Source: CAYLZN01 sp964387935 (lineage in GTDB: Bacteria > Acidobacteriota > Vicinamibacteria > Vicinamibacterales > JAFNAJ01). Taken from it: DNA of 52,510 bases. The notes beneath the pieces were generated by a model. That model saw only the letters and a list, made by a program, of their open reading frames with translations, did not search any database and had not been told where the DNA came from. A program made the translations under genes and the position numbers. Location of the stretch: contig CAYLZN010000005.1 of the NCBI GenBank assembly GCA_964387935.1, positions 1 to 52,510 on the forward strand, read 5' to 3'. The first letter of the stretch is position 1; every line of letters starts with the position of its first letter. Below, in pieces: positions 1-7,716 of the stretch.

Positions 1-1
1 C

Positions 2-1429
2 GACGTCACGCTGGGCCGCGCGACAGTGTGGAGCCGCGCCGACCGCCCGGCGCGGCTCGTCGTCGACTGGGACACGACTGAGGCGTTTGCCGACCCACGC
101 CGGGCCGACACGGCAGCCGCGCTCCCCGAGACCGGCCTCACGGCGCGTGTCGCCCTCGAGGACCTGCCGCCGGGCCAGCGCATCCACTACCGCGCCCGGT
201 TCCAGGATCTCGCCGACCTGCGCCGGTGGAGCGCACCAGAGGTCGGCAGCTTCGTGTCCCCACCCGTGGACCGCCGGTCGGTCACGCTGGCCTGGTCCGC
301 CTGCTGCGTGGGGCAGGGCTGGGGCATCAACGAGGCGTGGGGAGGGATCCGGATCTACGAGACGATGCGGCGGGCCCGGCCCGACGCGTTCCTCCACCTG
401 GGCGACACGGTCTATCCCGATCAGCCACTCCTTCCCGAGGTGAAGCTGGACGACGGCACCTTGTGGCACAACGTCGTGACGCCGGCGAAGGCCAAGGTGG
501 CTGAGACGCTCGACGAGTTCCGGGGCAACTACCTCTACACGTGGTCCGACGCGAACGCCCAGCGCTTCAACCGCGAGGTCTCGCTCACGGCGACCTGGGA
601 CGACCACGAGGTGTTCAACAACTGGTACGAGGGTGTCAGCCTCGACTGGGACGCGCGATACACGGTCAAGAGCCCCGGGTTGCTCGCCGCACGCGCCAAG
701 CGGGCTCTGCTCGAACACTACCCCTTCCGGCTGGAGGGCCCCGACCCGGAGCGGCTCTATCGCGTGTGTCACTGGGGGCCGCTGCTCGATGTATTCGTTC
801 TCGACCTGCGCAGCTACCGCGGGCCGAACACCACCAACCGGCAGCCGGCTCAAGACGAGGCCACGCGTGTGCTGGGCGCGCGGCAGCGCGAGTGGCTCAG
901 GCAGGAACTGCGTCGCTCCACCGCCACCTGGAAGATCCTGATGTCCAGCCTGCCGATCGGCTTCGTCGTCGGCGACTACCCGGAGACCACCGCTCTCGAG
1001 GGGCTGGCCAACGGCGACGCGGGAGCGCCCCTGGGACGCGAGCTCGAAATCGCCGATCTGCTGCGTTTCGTGCGGGACGAGCGGATTCGCAACGTCGTGT
1101 TCGTCACCTCCGACATGCACTACTGCACGGCGCAGCACTATCATCCCGACCGGGCGCGTTTTGCGGAGTTCCGCCCGTTCTGGGAGTTCGCCGCCGGGCC
1201 GATGCATGCCGGAACGTTCGGGCCGAACCGCCTGGATCCGACCTTCGGCCCCGAGGTTCGCTTCGTCGGCATCCCGAAGGGCATGAGGCCCAACCGCCCT
1301 CCGAGTGACGGACTCCAGTTCTTCGGCCTGCTCCGCATCGACGGGCCACGCGGCGTGCTCAGCGTGTCGCTGCACAACGTGGCGGGGGAGTCGCTCTGGA
1401 CGATCGACCTCGAGCCCGAGCGGGAGTGA
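2..1429 (+). CDS. PhoD-like alkaline phosphatase/phosphodiesterase, 5' end missing
   Basis: The reading frame is open from the left edge, and the first residues (DVTLGRATVWSRADRPARL) already belong to the N-terminal fibronectin-like domain of PhoD proteins, so the true start and any Tat signal lie outside the window. PhoD enzymes are metal-dependent phosphodiesterases that release phosphate from esters, usually exported. Family motifs are visible: HLGDTVYPDQ (metal ligand Asp), the TWDDHEVFNNW block, VFVLDLRSYR, and near the end FVTSDMHYC with a metal-binding Asp/His. The GTG at 26 is a possible start only if the domain is truncated, which I think unlikely. The next gene follows 61 bp downstream on the same strand. 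Confident at family level; the substrate cannot be told. Confidence 0.88.
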   Translation, partial: DVTLGRATVWSRADRPARLVVDWDTTEAFADPRRADTAAALPETGLTARVALEDLPPGQRIHYRARFQDLADLRRWSAPEVGSFVSPPVDRRSVTLAWSACCVGQGWGINEAWGGIRIYETMRRARPDAFLHLGDTVYPDQPLLPEVKLDDGTLWHNVVTPAKAKVAETLDEFRGNYLYTWSDANAQRFNREVSLTATWDDHEVFNNWYEGVSLDWDARYTVKSPGLLAARAKRALLEHYPFRLEGPDPERLYRVCHWGPLLDVFVLDLRSYRGPNTTNRQPAQDEATRVLGARQREWLRQELRRSTATWKILMSSLPIGFVVGDYPETTALEGLANGDAGAPLGRELEIADLLRFVRDERIRNVVFVTSDMHYCTAQHYHPDRARFAEFRPFWEFAAGPMHAGTFGPNRLDPTFGPEVRFVGIPKGMRPNRPPSDGLQFFGLLRIDGPRGVLSVSLHNVAGESLWTIDLEPERE

Positions 1430-1490
1430 GGCCCCGGGGCAACTCGGGGACCCTCCTTCTCGTCAAAGGGTGTGATTCGAGGAGGAGCGC

Positions 1491-2333
1491 ATGACCCGCA
1501 TCGTCCGGTTTGCAGCCGCCATCGTGTTCGGCGCGGTCGTTGGCACCACCGTTCCGCTGTCCACCCTTCCCGAGAACGGCCGTCTCGGCCCCGCGACGGC
1601 ACGGGGGCAGCAGGCCGAGCCCTTCCAGTGGAGGGGGCAGGTGGGCCAGGGGCAGTCCGTTGAGATCAAGGGGGTGAACGGTGCGGTCTCCGCGCAGCCG
1701 GCCTCAGGGTCGATGGTCGAAGTCGTGGCGCGCAAGTCAGCCCGGCGGAGCAACCCGGCCAGCGTTCGCATCGAGGTCGTCGAGCACGCCGGTGGCGTGA
1801 CGCTGTGCGCCGTGTATCCGAGCGCGGACAGCCAGCCCAACGAGTGCAAGCCGGGCAAGGGCGGCCGCATGACCACTCGCGACAACGATGTCAAAGTGGA
1901 CTTCGAGGTCCGCGTGCCGCCGGGTATCGCCCTGCAGGCCCACACGGTCAACGGATCGATCGAGGCCAGCGGGATCGACGGCCACGTCAGCGCACACACG
2001 GTCAACGGCTCGGTCAAAGTGAGTGCGCGCGGCGTCGTCGATGCGGACACCGTCAATGGGTCCATCGTCGCCGACCTCGGGGACGCGTCGTGGGATGGCA
2101 CGCTGGAGTTCCAGACGGTCAACGGCAGCATCGAGGTGGGTCTGCCGGCTGACGCCAGCACCCGGGTGACGGCCCGGACCGTGAACGGGAACCTGCAGAG
2201 CGACTTCCCGGTGACGGTCCAGGGGCGCTTCGGTCCGAAGAAGTTCGAGGGCACCATCGGCAGTGGCGGCCGTGACCTCAGGCTGGAGACGGTCAACGGT
2301 CGCATCACGCTGCGTCGATCGGGAGCGCTCTGA
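1491..2333 (+). CDS. Exported DUF4097-family beta-strand repeat protein
   Basis: The 280-residue protein has an N-terminal signal peptide (MTRIVRFAAAIVFGAVVG, with likely cleavage near residue 35-40). The ATG at 1491 follows a good GAGGAGGAG ribosome site. From about residue 145 a strand motif recurs every 17-22 residues: HTVNGSI, HTVNGSV, DTVNGSI, QTVNGSI, RTVNGNL, ETVNGRI. This ladder is typical of DUF4097 (putative adhesin) and predicts a right-handed beta-helix in the cell envelope. No catalytic residues are recognisable. The gene lies alone between the phosphatase and a DUF2277 gene, both on the same strand. Its biological role is unknown; in other bacteria such proteins often sit beside anti-sigma factors, but not here. 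Confidence 0.8.
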   Translation: MTRIVRFAAAIVFGAVVGTTVPLSTLPENGRLGPATARGQQAEPFQWRGQVGQGQSVEIKGVNGAVSAQPASGSMVEVVARKSARRSNPASVRIEVVEHAGGVTLCAVYPSADSQPNECKPGKGGRMTTRDNDVKVDFEVRVPPGIALQAHTVNGSIEASGIDGHVSAHTVNGSVKVSARGVVDADTVNGSIVADLGDASWDGTLEFQTVNGSIEVGLPADASTRVTARTVNGNLQSDFPVTVQGRFGPKKFEGTIGSGGRDLRLETVNGRITLRRSGAL

Positions 2334-2359
2334 TCGTCGCTCCGCGATACACTGCGGGC

Positions 2360-2638
2360 ATGTGCCGCAACATCAGGACCCTGGCCAACCTCGCGCCGCC
2401 CGCAACCGACGACGAGGTTCGGGCGTCTGCGCTGCAGTTCGTCCGGAAGCTGAGCGGCACGAACCGGCCGTCGAAGATCAATCAGGCCGTGTTCGATCGC
2501 GCCGTCGAGGATGTCACGACGGCCGCCCACCGGCTGATCGCGTCCCTTGCGACAGCCGCGCCCGCGCGCGACCGCGAAATCGAGGCCGAGAAGGCCCGCG
2601 AGCGATCACGCCGCCGCTTCGCACGGCGTGACGTGTAG
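2360..2638 (+). CDS. DUF2277 family protein
   Basis: This 92-residue protein begins MCRNIRTLANLAPPATDDEV and carries FVRKLSGTNRPSKINQAVFD, the signature pattern of the DUF2277 family, which is small, cytoplasmic and of unknown function. Length is normal for the family (about 85-95 residues). The C-terminus is strongly basic and helical (EIEAEKARERSRRRFARRDV). The start is fixed by the family's conserved MCRNI beginning. It converges with the HtrA-like gene on the other strand, and the two coding regions overlap by 33 bp at their 3' ends. I cannot assign a reaction or partner. Confidence 0.82.
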   Translation: MCRNIRTLANLAPPATDDEVRASALQFVRKLSGTNRPSKINQAVFDRAVEDVTTAAHRLIASLATAAPARDREIEAEKARERSRRRFARRDV

Positions 2639-3565
2639 CTCGCGCAGCCGACCTTCGCGAATCACGGTCAACGTCGAGCGCCTGCCGATCGCGTCCCCGC
2701 GGAGGGCACGAAGCAGATCGCGGATCCCGTGAACCCCGTGACCGTCGAACGCGACGACGATGTCGCCTTCGACGACACCCGCGGCCGCGGCCGCCCCGCC
2801 GGGCAGGAGTTCGGCGACCAGGACGCCTTGCGCCTGCGCCAGGCCGAGCGCGCGCGACAGGGCCGGCGGAAACCGCGTGTCCTGCCCCCGGATGCCGATG
2901 GCGCTCCGCCGGACGCGTCCGTCGCGAATCAGGTCCATGACGACATCGCGAGCGGTGTCGACGGCGACGGCAAAGCTGAGACCCTGGCCGCCGAGGATCA
3001 TCGCCGTGTTGACGCCGATGACCTCCCCGGCGCTCGTGACGAGCGGTCCGCCGGAGTTGCCGGGATTCAAGGAAGCATCCGTCTGGATCACGTCCTCGAT
3101 CAGGGTGCCGCCTTGCGAGGGAAGCGAGCGTCCCAGTGCGCTGACCACGCCGGTCGTCACCGTGTGCTCGAATCCGAGCGGGTTGCCAATGGCGATCACG
3201 AGCTGTCCGACGCGAAGCGACGACGAGTGGCCGAGCGGCGCGCTGACGAGGTCGTGGGCGCTGACGCGGAGGACGGCCAGGTCGGTCGACGCGTCCGCGC
3301 CCACCACATCCGCCCGCAGATGGCGCCCGTCCATGAGGACGACGTCGACGCGCCGCGCGTCGCGCACGACGTGGCAATTCGTCAGCATCAGGCCGTCGGG
3401 CGTGAACACGAAGCCCGAGCCGGAGCTGGCAGCCCAGGGGCGCCGCGCCCCGCGCGTCCGCGCATCCGGCCGGGAGGCATCGACTCGGACGACCGAGGGG
3501 CCCACCCGGTCGACCGCAGATACAACGGCTCGTGAGTAAGCGTCGAGGAGGTCGGAATCGGACAT
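2606..3565 (-). CDS. HtrA/DegP-like serine protease with one PDZ domain, no signal peptide
   Basis: The 319-residue protein has a trypsin-like domain (about residues 15-205) and a C-terminal PDZ domain (about 215-310). The catalytic triad is intact: His65 in LTNCHVV, Asp95 in ASTDLAVL, and Ser171 in LNPGNSGGPL. There is no signal peptide or membrane anchor at the N-terminus (MSDSDLLDAYSRAVVSAVDR), whereas most HtrA proteins are periplasmic, so it probably acts in the cytoplasm or leaves by another route. It is the last gene of a minus-strand trio with a LuxR-type regulator and a second protease. The 44 bp gap before it is mostly a heptamer repeat, and no strong ribosome site is visible there. 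Family certain; substrate unknown. Confidence 0.9.
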   Translation of the reverse strand: MSDSDLLDAYSRAVVSAVDRVGPSVVRVDASRPDARTRGARRPWAASSGSGFVFTPDGLMLTNCHVVRDARRVDVVLMDGRHLRADVVGADASTDLAVLRVSAHDLVSAPLGHSSSLRVGQLVIAIGNPLGFEHTVTTGVVSALGRSLPSQGGTLIEDVIQTDASLNPGNSGGPLVTSAGEVIGVNTAMILGGQGLSFAVAVDTARDVVMDLIRDGRVRRSAIGIRGQDTRFPPALSRALGLAQAQGVLVAELLPGGAAAAAGVVEGDIVVAFDGHGVHGIRDLLRALRGDAIGRRSTLTVIREGRLRELHVTPCEAAA

Positions 3566-3580
3566 AAGAGTGATCTTGAA

Positions 3581-3606
3581 GGCGTACGGCGTACGGCGTA
3601 CGGCAA
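3581..3606. repeat. Heptamer array (GTACGGC), about 3 copies
   Basis: Three head-to-tail copies of GTACGGC plus partial ends fill most of the 44 bp between the LuxR-type gene and the HtrA-like gene. Each unit contains the palindrome CGTACG. The same unit recurs near 18.9 kb and 20.0 kb. Confidence 0.85.
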
Positions 3607-3609
3607 GGC

Positions 3610-3972
3610 TCAGAGAAGGACGAGGCCGCGCTGGAGACCCCGCGTGACCGCTTCCGTGCGGTTGCCGACACCGAGCTTGGCGTAGATCGTCGAGACGTGC
3701 ACTTTTACCGTGTGCTCGCTGATGCCGAGCCGGGCGCCAATGCCGCGGTTCGACAGGCCATCGGCGAGCAGACTCAGCACCTCGCGCTCTCGATCGGTCA
3801 GCGGTTCCTCATCGTCGGCGCGGAGGATGGCCGTCGCGTCGATGCTCCCCGCTGGTGAGCCAGCCCCCAGAGCACTGGTCGCCGTGCGCACGTCCACACC
3901 TGCATCCTCCAGGATCCGGACCAGTTCGTCGCGGGCACGTCCCGGCTCGGCGATCAGCAGCACTCGAGTCAT
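3610..3972 (-). CDS. LuxR-type HTH regulator with a vestigial receiver domain
   Basis: The 120-residue protein ends in a complete LuxR/GerE helix-turn-helix (about residues 55-117: LTDREREVLSLLADGLSNR ... ISEHTVKVHVSTIYAKLGV). The N-terminus starts like a response-regulator receiver (MTRVLLIAEPGRARDELVRIL) but only about 45 residues are present. The strand carrying the phospho-acceptor Asp and the rest of the domain are absent, so ordinary phosphorelay control is unlikely. It lies 16 bp after an upstream protease gene and 44 bp before a downstream one, all on the minus strand, which suggests a shared transcript. DNA binding is a safe inference; target genes are not. Confidence 0.85.
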   Translation of the reverse strand: MTRVLLIAEPGRARDELVRILEDAGVDVRTATSALGAGSPAGSIDATAILRADDEEPLTDREREVLSLLADGLSNRGIGARLGISEHTVKVHVSTIYAKLGVGNRTEAVTRGLQRGLVLL

Positions 3973-3988
3973 CGCAGCAGGTCCCGGC

Positions 3989-4888
3989 TCAGCGGAGTCG
4001 GGTCTCGCGCTCGCCGACCGTGACCGACAGCGCGTGGAGAGCCAGGCCGCGCACGACGGTCACGGGCGTCACGTGCCCGACGCGCTCGCCCGTGAGCAGG
4101 CTCACAAGGGCATCGGGCTCCGACACGGTGTGGCCGTCGAACTCCACCAGCACGTCACCCACGAGCACCCCAGCGGCGGCGGCCGGCCCATTTGGCACCA
4201 CCGACGTGACGAGCAGGCCCGCGCGCTGGTCATGCGGCCCGGGCTGGCCGGGCGCGAGCATGACCGGCATCGACGACACGCCCAGGAACCCGCGGCGGAT
4301 GCGTCCATGGGTTCCGATCTCTTCGACCAGGCGCATCACGGTCGGCCAGGGCAGGGCCAGGCCGGCCGTCCGGTGCGACCCGGCGATCGCAAGGCCGACG
4401 ACGGCGCCGCGGGCATCGAGGAGGGGACCGCCGGAGTAGCCAGGATAGGGGGCGATCGTCGTTTGAAAGACCTCGTCCTGGCGGGTGCCCCGTCGACGCT
4501 GCAAGATGCCACGGGTGTGCACGATGCCGACGTGCGCCACGAGGCGGTCCCAGGCGCGCCCGACACTGACCACCACGGACCCGATGGCGGGTTCTCCTCC
4601 CGGCGTCAGACCGGGCGCTGCAAGGCCTTCCACCTGCAGCACAGCCAGGTCGGTCGACGCGTCGCGCCCGAGCACGCGCGCGGACGAGGTCGTGCCCTGG
4701 GCCCACACCTCGACGGTGCTGGCCTCAGGATCCAGCGCGTGGCTGGCCACGACGACGTGTTGCCTTCCAGCGACGGTCCCACTGGCCAACGACGCGCCCG
4801 ATCTCACCCCTGCCACGGAAGGAGCAGCCCCTTCCACCAGGGCCGCCAGATCTGCTGAGAACTGCGAGAAGGTCACGGACACGGTCAT
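3989..4888 (-). CDS. Second HtrA-like serine protease with PDZ domain
   Basis: The preferred start is the ATG at 4888, 7 bp after a GGAGG at 4896-4900; the frame extends to 4909 but without a better site. The 299-residue product has a diverged trypsin-like domain followed by a PDZ domain (about 205-290). The triad seems conserved: His50 in VVVASHAL, Asp80 in ASTDLAVLQ, Ser152 in YPGYSGGPLLD. The usual GNSGG has become GYSGG. It has no signal peptide, like its neighbour at 2606-3565, to which it is clearly related but not closely. It is the first gene of the protease-regulator-protease group. Protease activity is likely but less certain than for the downstream paralogue. Confidence 0.85.
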   Translation of the reverse strand: MTVSVTFSQFSADLAALVEGAAPSVAGVRSGASLASGTVAGRQHVVVASHALDPEASTVEVWAQGTTSSARVLGRDASTDLAVLQVEGLAAPGLTPGGEPAIGSVVVSVGRAWDRLVAHVGIVHTRGILQRRRGTRQDEVFQTTIAPYPGYSGGPLLDARGAVVGLAIAGSHRTAGLALPWPTVMRLVEEIGTHGRIRRGFLGVSSMPVMLAPGQPGPHDQRAGLLVTSVVPNGPAAAAGVLVGDVLVEFDGHTVSEPDALVSLLTGERVGHVTPVTVVRGLALHALSVTVGERETRLR

Positions 4889-5032
4889 GAAAGCGCCTCC
4901 ACTCACCACTCAGCGTACGCCGCGCGGGGTGCCCGCGCATCACCCGAACGGGGGAGCGGCGACAACTGGTCGCAATCCGGCTGGCGGCTGGCGCCTGGCG
5001 GCTTGCGGCCAGGAAGGCAGTAGACTCCCAGG

Positions 5033-5251
5033 ATGCCACTGGACCCGGTGCTCATCTTTGGCAAGGATTCCTGTCCCTATACCACCGCCGCGCGCGAGGA
5101 CTACGCGGGGCGGCGCATCCGCTTCGAGTATTTCGACGTCTTGAAAGATCCGGCGGCCATGACCCGCATGCTCCAGCACTCGAAGGGGGCACGCCAGGTG
5201 CCGGTGATCGTCGAGAACGGGCAGGTGACCGTCGGCTTCGGCGGCAGTTGA
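5033..5251 (+). CDS. Glutaredoxin-like thiol protein (Uxx-star-like family, cysteine form)
   Basis: This 72-residue protein has the glutaredoxin start (DPVLIFGKDSCPYT), the single-Cys motif CPYT at residues 14-17, the cis-Pro strand (QVPVIVENGQ) and a Gly-rich end. It is shorter than classical glutaredoxins (about 85 residues) and lacks the second active-site Cys. From memory it resembles a short family in which some members carry selenocysteine at this position; here the codon is TGT, an ordinary cysteine. It probably acts as a monothiol redox protein in the cytoplasm. It stands alone, 144 bp after the divergent protease gene and 43 bp before an amidohydrolase gene. Fold confident; exact family moderate. 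Confidence 0.75.
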   Translation: MPLDPVLIFGKDSCPYTTAAREDYAGRRIRFEYFDVLKDPAAMTRMLQHSKGARQVPVIVENGQVTVGFGGS

Positions 5252-5294
5252 GGCGTCTGAATCCGGCCCCGGGCTGGGGCCATGCGAGCCAGTC

Positions 5295-6644
5295 ATGATT
5301 GTTGCGAGTCTCCGCATCTCCCGCGGCTCGAGGCGCCTGCGTCTCGGGCTCCCGTCAGCCGCCGTGGTCCTCCTGCTCGCGTGCGGTTCCTCCATACCGC
5401 CTGCGCGCGCGCAGGAAGCGACGACCGTCCTGGTCCCCGACGCGGTGTTCGATGGCGAGATGGTCCGGCCGGGGTGGCAGGTCGTGGTGCGTGGCGAGCG
5501 GATCGTGTCGGCCGGCCCTGGCGCCGGCGATGGCGCCCCGCCAGGCGCCATCGTGTACCGCCTGCCGGGTCACACCGTCATGCCCGGCCTGATCGAAGGC
5601 CACGGCCACCTGCTGCTGCATCCGTACAACGAAACGTCCTGGAACGATCAGGTGCTCAAAGAACCTCTGGCCTACCGCGTCGCGCGCGCGGTCGTCCACG
5701 CCGAGCGCACGCTGATGGCTGGCGTGACGACCTTCCGAGATCTCGGAACCGAGGGCGCCGGGTATGCCGACGTCGGGCTCAAGCGTGCGATCGAGGAGGG
5801 ACTCGTCCCAGGTCCCCGGCTGCTCGTCAGCGGCCGCGCGATGGTGGCGACGGGCAGCTATGGGCCCAAGGGGTTCGACCCGTCATTCGTGGTGCCGCAA
5901 GGGGCCGAAGAAGCCGACGGCCTCGATGGCGTCATCCGCGTCACGCGCGACCAGATCGGCAAGGGCATCGACCTCGTCAAGGTGTATGCGGATTATCGGT
6001 GGGGACCGTCGGGCGAGGCGCGGCCCACGTTCTCTCTCGAGGAACTCACCCGAATCGTCGAAACGGCCCGCAGCAGCGGCCGGCCCGTCGTCGCCCACGC
6101 CTCGACAGCGGAAGGCATGCGGCGCGCTGTGCTCGCTGGCGTCGAGAGCGTCGAACACGGGGATGCTGGCACTCCGGAGGTGTTCCGCCTCATGGCCGAG
6201 CGTCGAGTGGCCCTCTGTCCGACGCTGGCCGCGCCGGAAGCAACCGCCATGTACGCGGGGTGGAAGAAGGGGACGGACCCGGAACCCGTCAGGCTGGCGC
6301 AGAAGCGCGAGACCTTCCAGGCCGCCCTGGCGGCCGGCGTGCCGATCTGTTTCGGCGGCGATGTCGGCGTCTACGCGCACGGCGACAACGTGCGTGAACT
6401 CGAGTTGATGGCCGCCTCGGGGATGCCCGTCGCCGACGTGCTCCGTTCGGCGACGTCCCTCAACGCGACGCTGCTGCACCTCGAGAATCGCGTGGGACGA
6501 GTGGCCACCGGTCTGCTGGCCGATCTCATTGCCGTCCACGGCGATCCCAGCCGCGATCTCGGCGCCCTCCGCCGCGTCACCTTCGTGATGAAGGGTGGAA
6601 CGGTCTACCGGAACGAGGCGAATGCGAGCAGGAACACGAAGTGA
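5295..6644 (+). CDS. Exported metal-dependent amidohydrolase (imidazolonepropionase-like)
   Basis: The 449-residue protein shows the amidohydrolase-superfamily metal set: HGH at residues 103-105 (MPGLIEGHGHLLLH), a Lys in LVKVYADY that would be carboxylated, His in VVAHAST, His in VEHGDAG, and Asp in CFGGDVGVY. The N-terminus is a long signal (LPSAAVVLLLACGSS) with a possible lipobox ending at Cys30, so it may be a lipoprotein or periplasmic. Such enzymes hydrolyse cyclic amides or dipeptide-like substrates; the substrate cannot be deduced. Its 3' end overlaps the convergent membrane-protein gene by 40 bp. All metal ligands are present, unlike in the two related-looking hydrolases near 47-51 kb. 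Confidence 0.88.
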   Translation: MIVASLRISRGSRRLRLGLPSAAVVLLLACGSSIPPARAQEATTVLVPDAVFDGEMVRPGWQVVVRGERIVSAGPGAGDGAPPGAIVYRLPGHTVMPGLIEGHGHLLLHPYNETSWNDQVLKEPLAYRVARAVVHAERTLMAGVTTFRDLGTEGAGYADVGLKRAIEEGLVPGPRLLVSGRAMVATGSYGPKGFDPSFVVPQGAEEADGLDGVIRVTRDQIGKGIDLVKVYADYRWGPSGEARPTFSLEELTRIVETARSSGRPVVAHASTAEGMRRAVLAGVESVEHGDAGTPEVFRLMAERRVALCPTLAAPEATAMYAGWKKGTDPEPVRLAQKRETFQAALAAGVPICFGGDVGVYAHGDNVRELELMAASGMPVADVLRSATSLNATLLHLENRVGRVATGLLADLIAVHGDPSRDLGALRRVTFVMKGGTVYRNEANASRNTK

Positions 6645-7678
6645 CCGAGCCAGGCGGCGGCCGTGCCGCTCCACAGGCGCAGGATCCCGAGGGCGAGCCC
6701 GAGCGCGAAGAGCGAGAACAGCCCGGCCCACCCGCTGGTCCAGGCCAGCGGTGTGACGAACACGAGGTTGGTCAGCACGAGGCCCAGCCGCGGCTGTAAC
6801 AGGCCGCGGTAGGTGATCTCGCTGCCCGCCGAGGCAAGCAGCGCCAGAACGACCAGGGTGGTGTGCGGCCCGCCGGTTGGCAGCCACGGCTGTGACAGGA
6901 CGCCCACGGCCCGCGCCCCCATCAGAGACGCCGCGACCGGCAGCAGCCAGGCCAGCGCAAGTCCCACGCCGACCGCCACGAGGACGGCCGTTGCGCTCGG
7001 TCGCGCGAGGCCCAGCCGGGAGAGAAGCGCTCCGCCCACGCGCCCGGAACCAGGCCCCGCCACGAGGAAGGTCGCGAGCACGAACCACCCGAGCTCCAGG
7101 CTCCGATCCTCGAAACCTGGCAGGGTGATCGGCGGCGCTTCGGCGGGCAGCACCCCGGCCGGCAAGGGAAGGGGGGGATGGCCAATGACGAAGAGCGGCA
7201 GCAGCGGAATGCACGCGATCGCGATTGCCCCCGCCAGCGCCACGGCGTGCGACGACAGATCGGGGTCGATGGGGACGATGTCGCAGGCAGCCTCGCGCAC
7301 GGCCCGGAAGAGCCCCAGCAGGCTGGCGGCCGTGCTGAGGGCGAGCAGGGTCATCAGGAACCCGAGCCTGGCCTCGCCGGCCGCGGTGAACTCGACGTCC
7401 TGGCTCGCGCGGTTGAACGCGCCGGGCTCGACGCTGTTCAGCACGACCAGTGACAAGGTGCCGAGGGCGAGCGCAGAGACGGCGGCAGACAGCAACAGGA
7501 GCGCAAGCGAGCGTGCCGCCGGGGATTGGTCGCCGCCCCGCGCGAGCACCGCCACCAGCGCGAAGCACGCGGGGACGAACGCCGAGCCGATGGGGCGGGC
7601 GAGGCTCGAGCCACCGGCCTGCAGGACCCCCGTCACCAGCACGGCGGCGAGCAGGAGGAAGGCGAGCCGCCAGTTCAC
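6605..7678 (-). CDS. Multi-pass membrane protein, degenerate CPBP (CAAX-protease/bacteriocin-processing) type
   Basis: The GTG at 7678 gives a 357-residue protein with about eight or more hydrophobic segments. Near residue 270 is SEITYRGLLQPRLG, which resembles the first CPBP motif (EExxxR), followed by a hydrophobic stretch where the second motif should supply a His but shows only VTPLAWT; a later GHFVFLLA resembles the third motif. The first Glu of the pair is Ser here. It may therefore be an inactive or altered intramembrane protease. It diverges from the alcohol dehydrogenase gene across 38 bp, and its 3' end overlaps the amidohydrolase gene. Membrane location is certain; the family call is moderate. 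Confidence 0.68.
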   Translation of the reverse strand: MNWRLAFLLLAAVLVTGVLQAGGSSLARPIGSAFVPACFALVAVLARGGDQSPAARSLALLLLSAAVSALALGTLSLVVLNSVEPGAFNRASQDVEFTAAGEARLGFLMTLLALSTAASLLGLFRAVREAACDIVPIDPDLSSHAVALAGAIAIACIPLLPLFVIGHPPLPLPAGVLPAEAPPITLPGFEDRSLELGWFVLATFLVAGPGSGRVGGALLSRLGLARPSATAVLVAVGVGLALAWLLPVAASLMGARAVGVLSQPWLPTGGPHTTLVVLALLASAGSEITYRGLLQPRLGLVLTNLVFVTPLAWTSGWAGLFSLFALGLALGILRLWSGTAAAWLGHFVFLLAFASFR

Positions 7679-7686
7679 GCGTCCAC

Positions 7687-7692
7687 TATACT
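7687..7692 (+). promoter_or_regulatory. Candidate -10 box (TATACT) for the alcohol dehydrogenase gene
   Basis: TATACT ends 24 nt before the ATG at 7717, in the 38 bp divergent gap. No convincing -35 box is visible, so this is a weak call based on the hexamer and its spacing. Confidence 0.4.
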
Positions 7693-7716
7693 CGGGCCCA
7701 AGGGGAGGCTGGACCG

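Noticed and set aside
5072..5074. Selenocysteine codon in the glutaredoxin-like gene
   Set aside because: The codon is TGT, not TGA, and the frame is open throughout.
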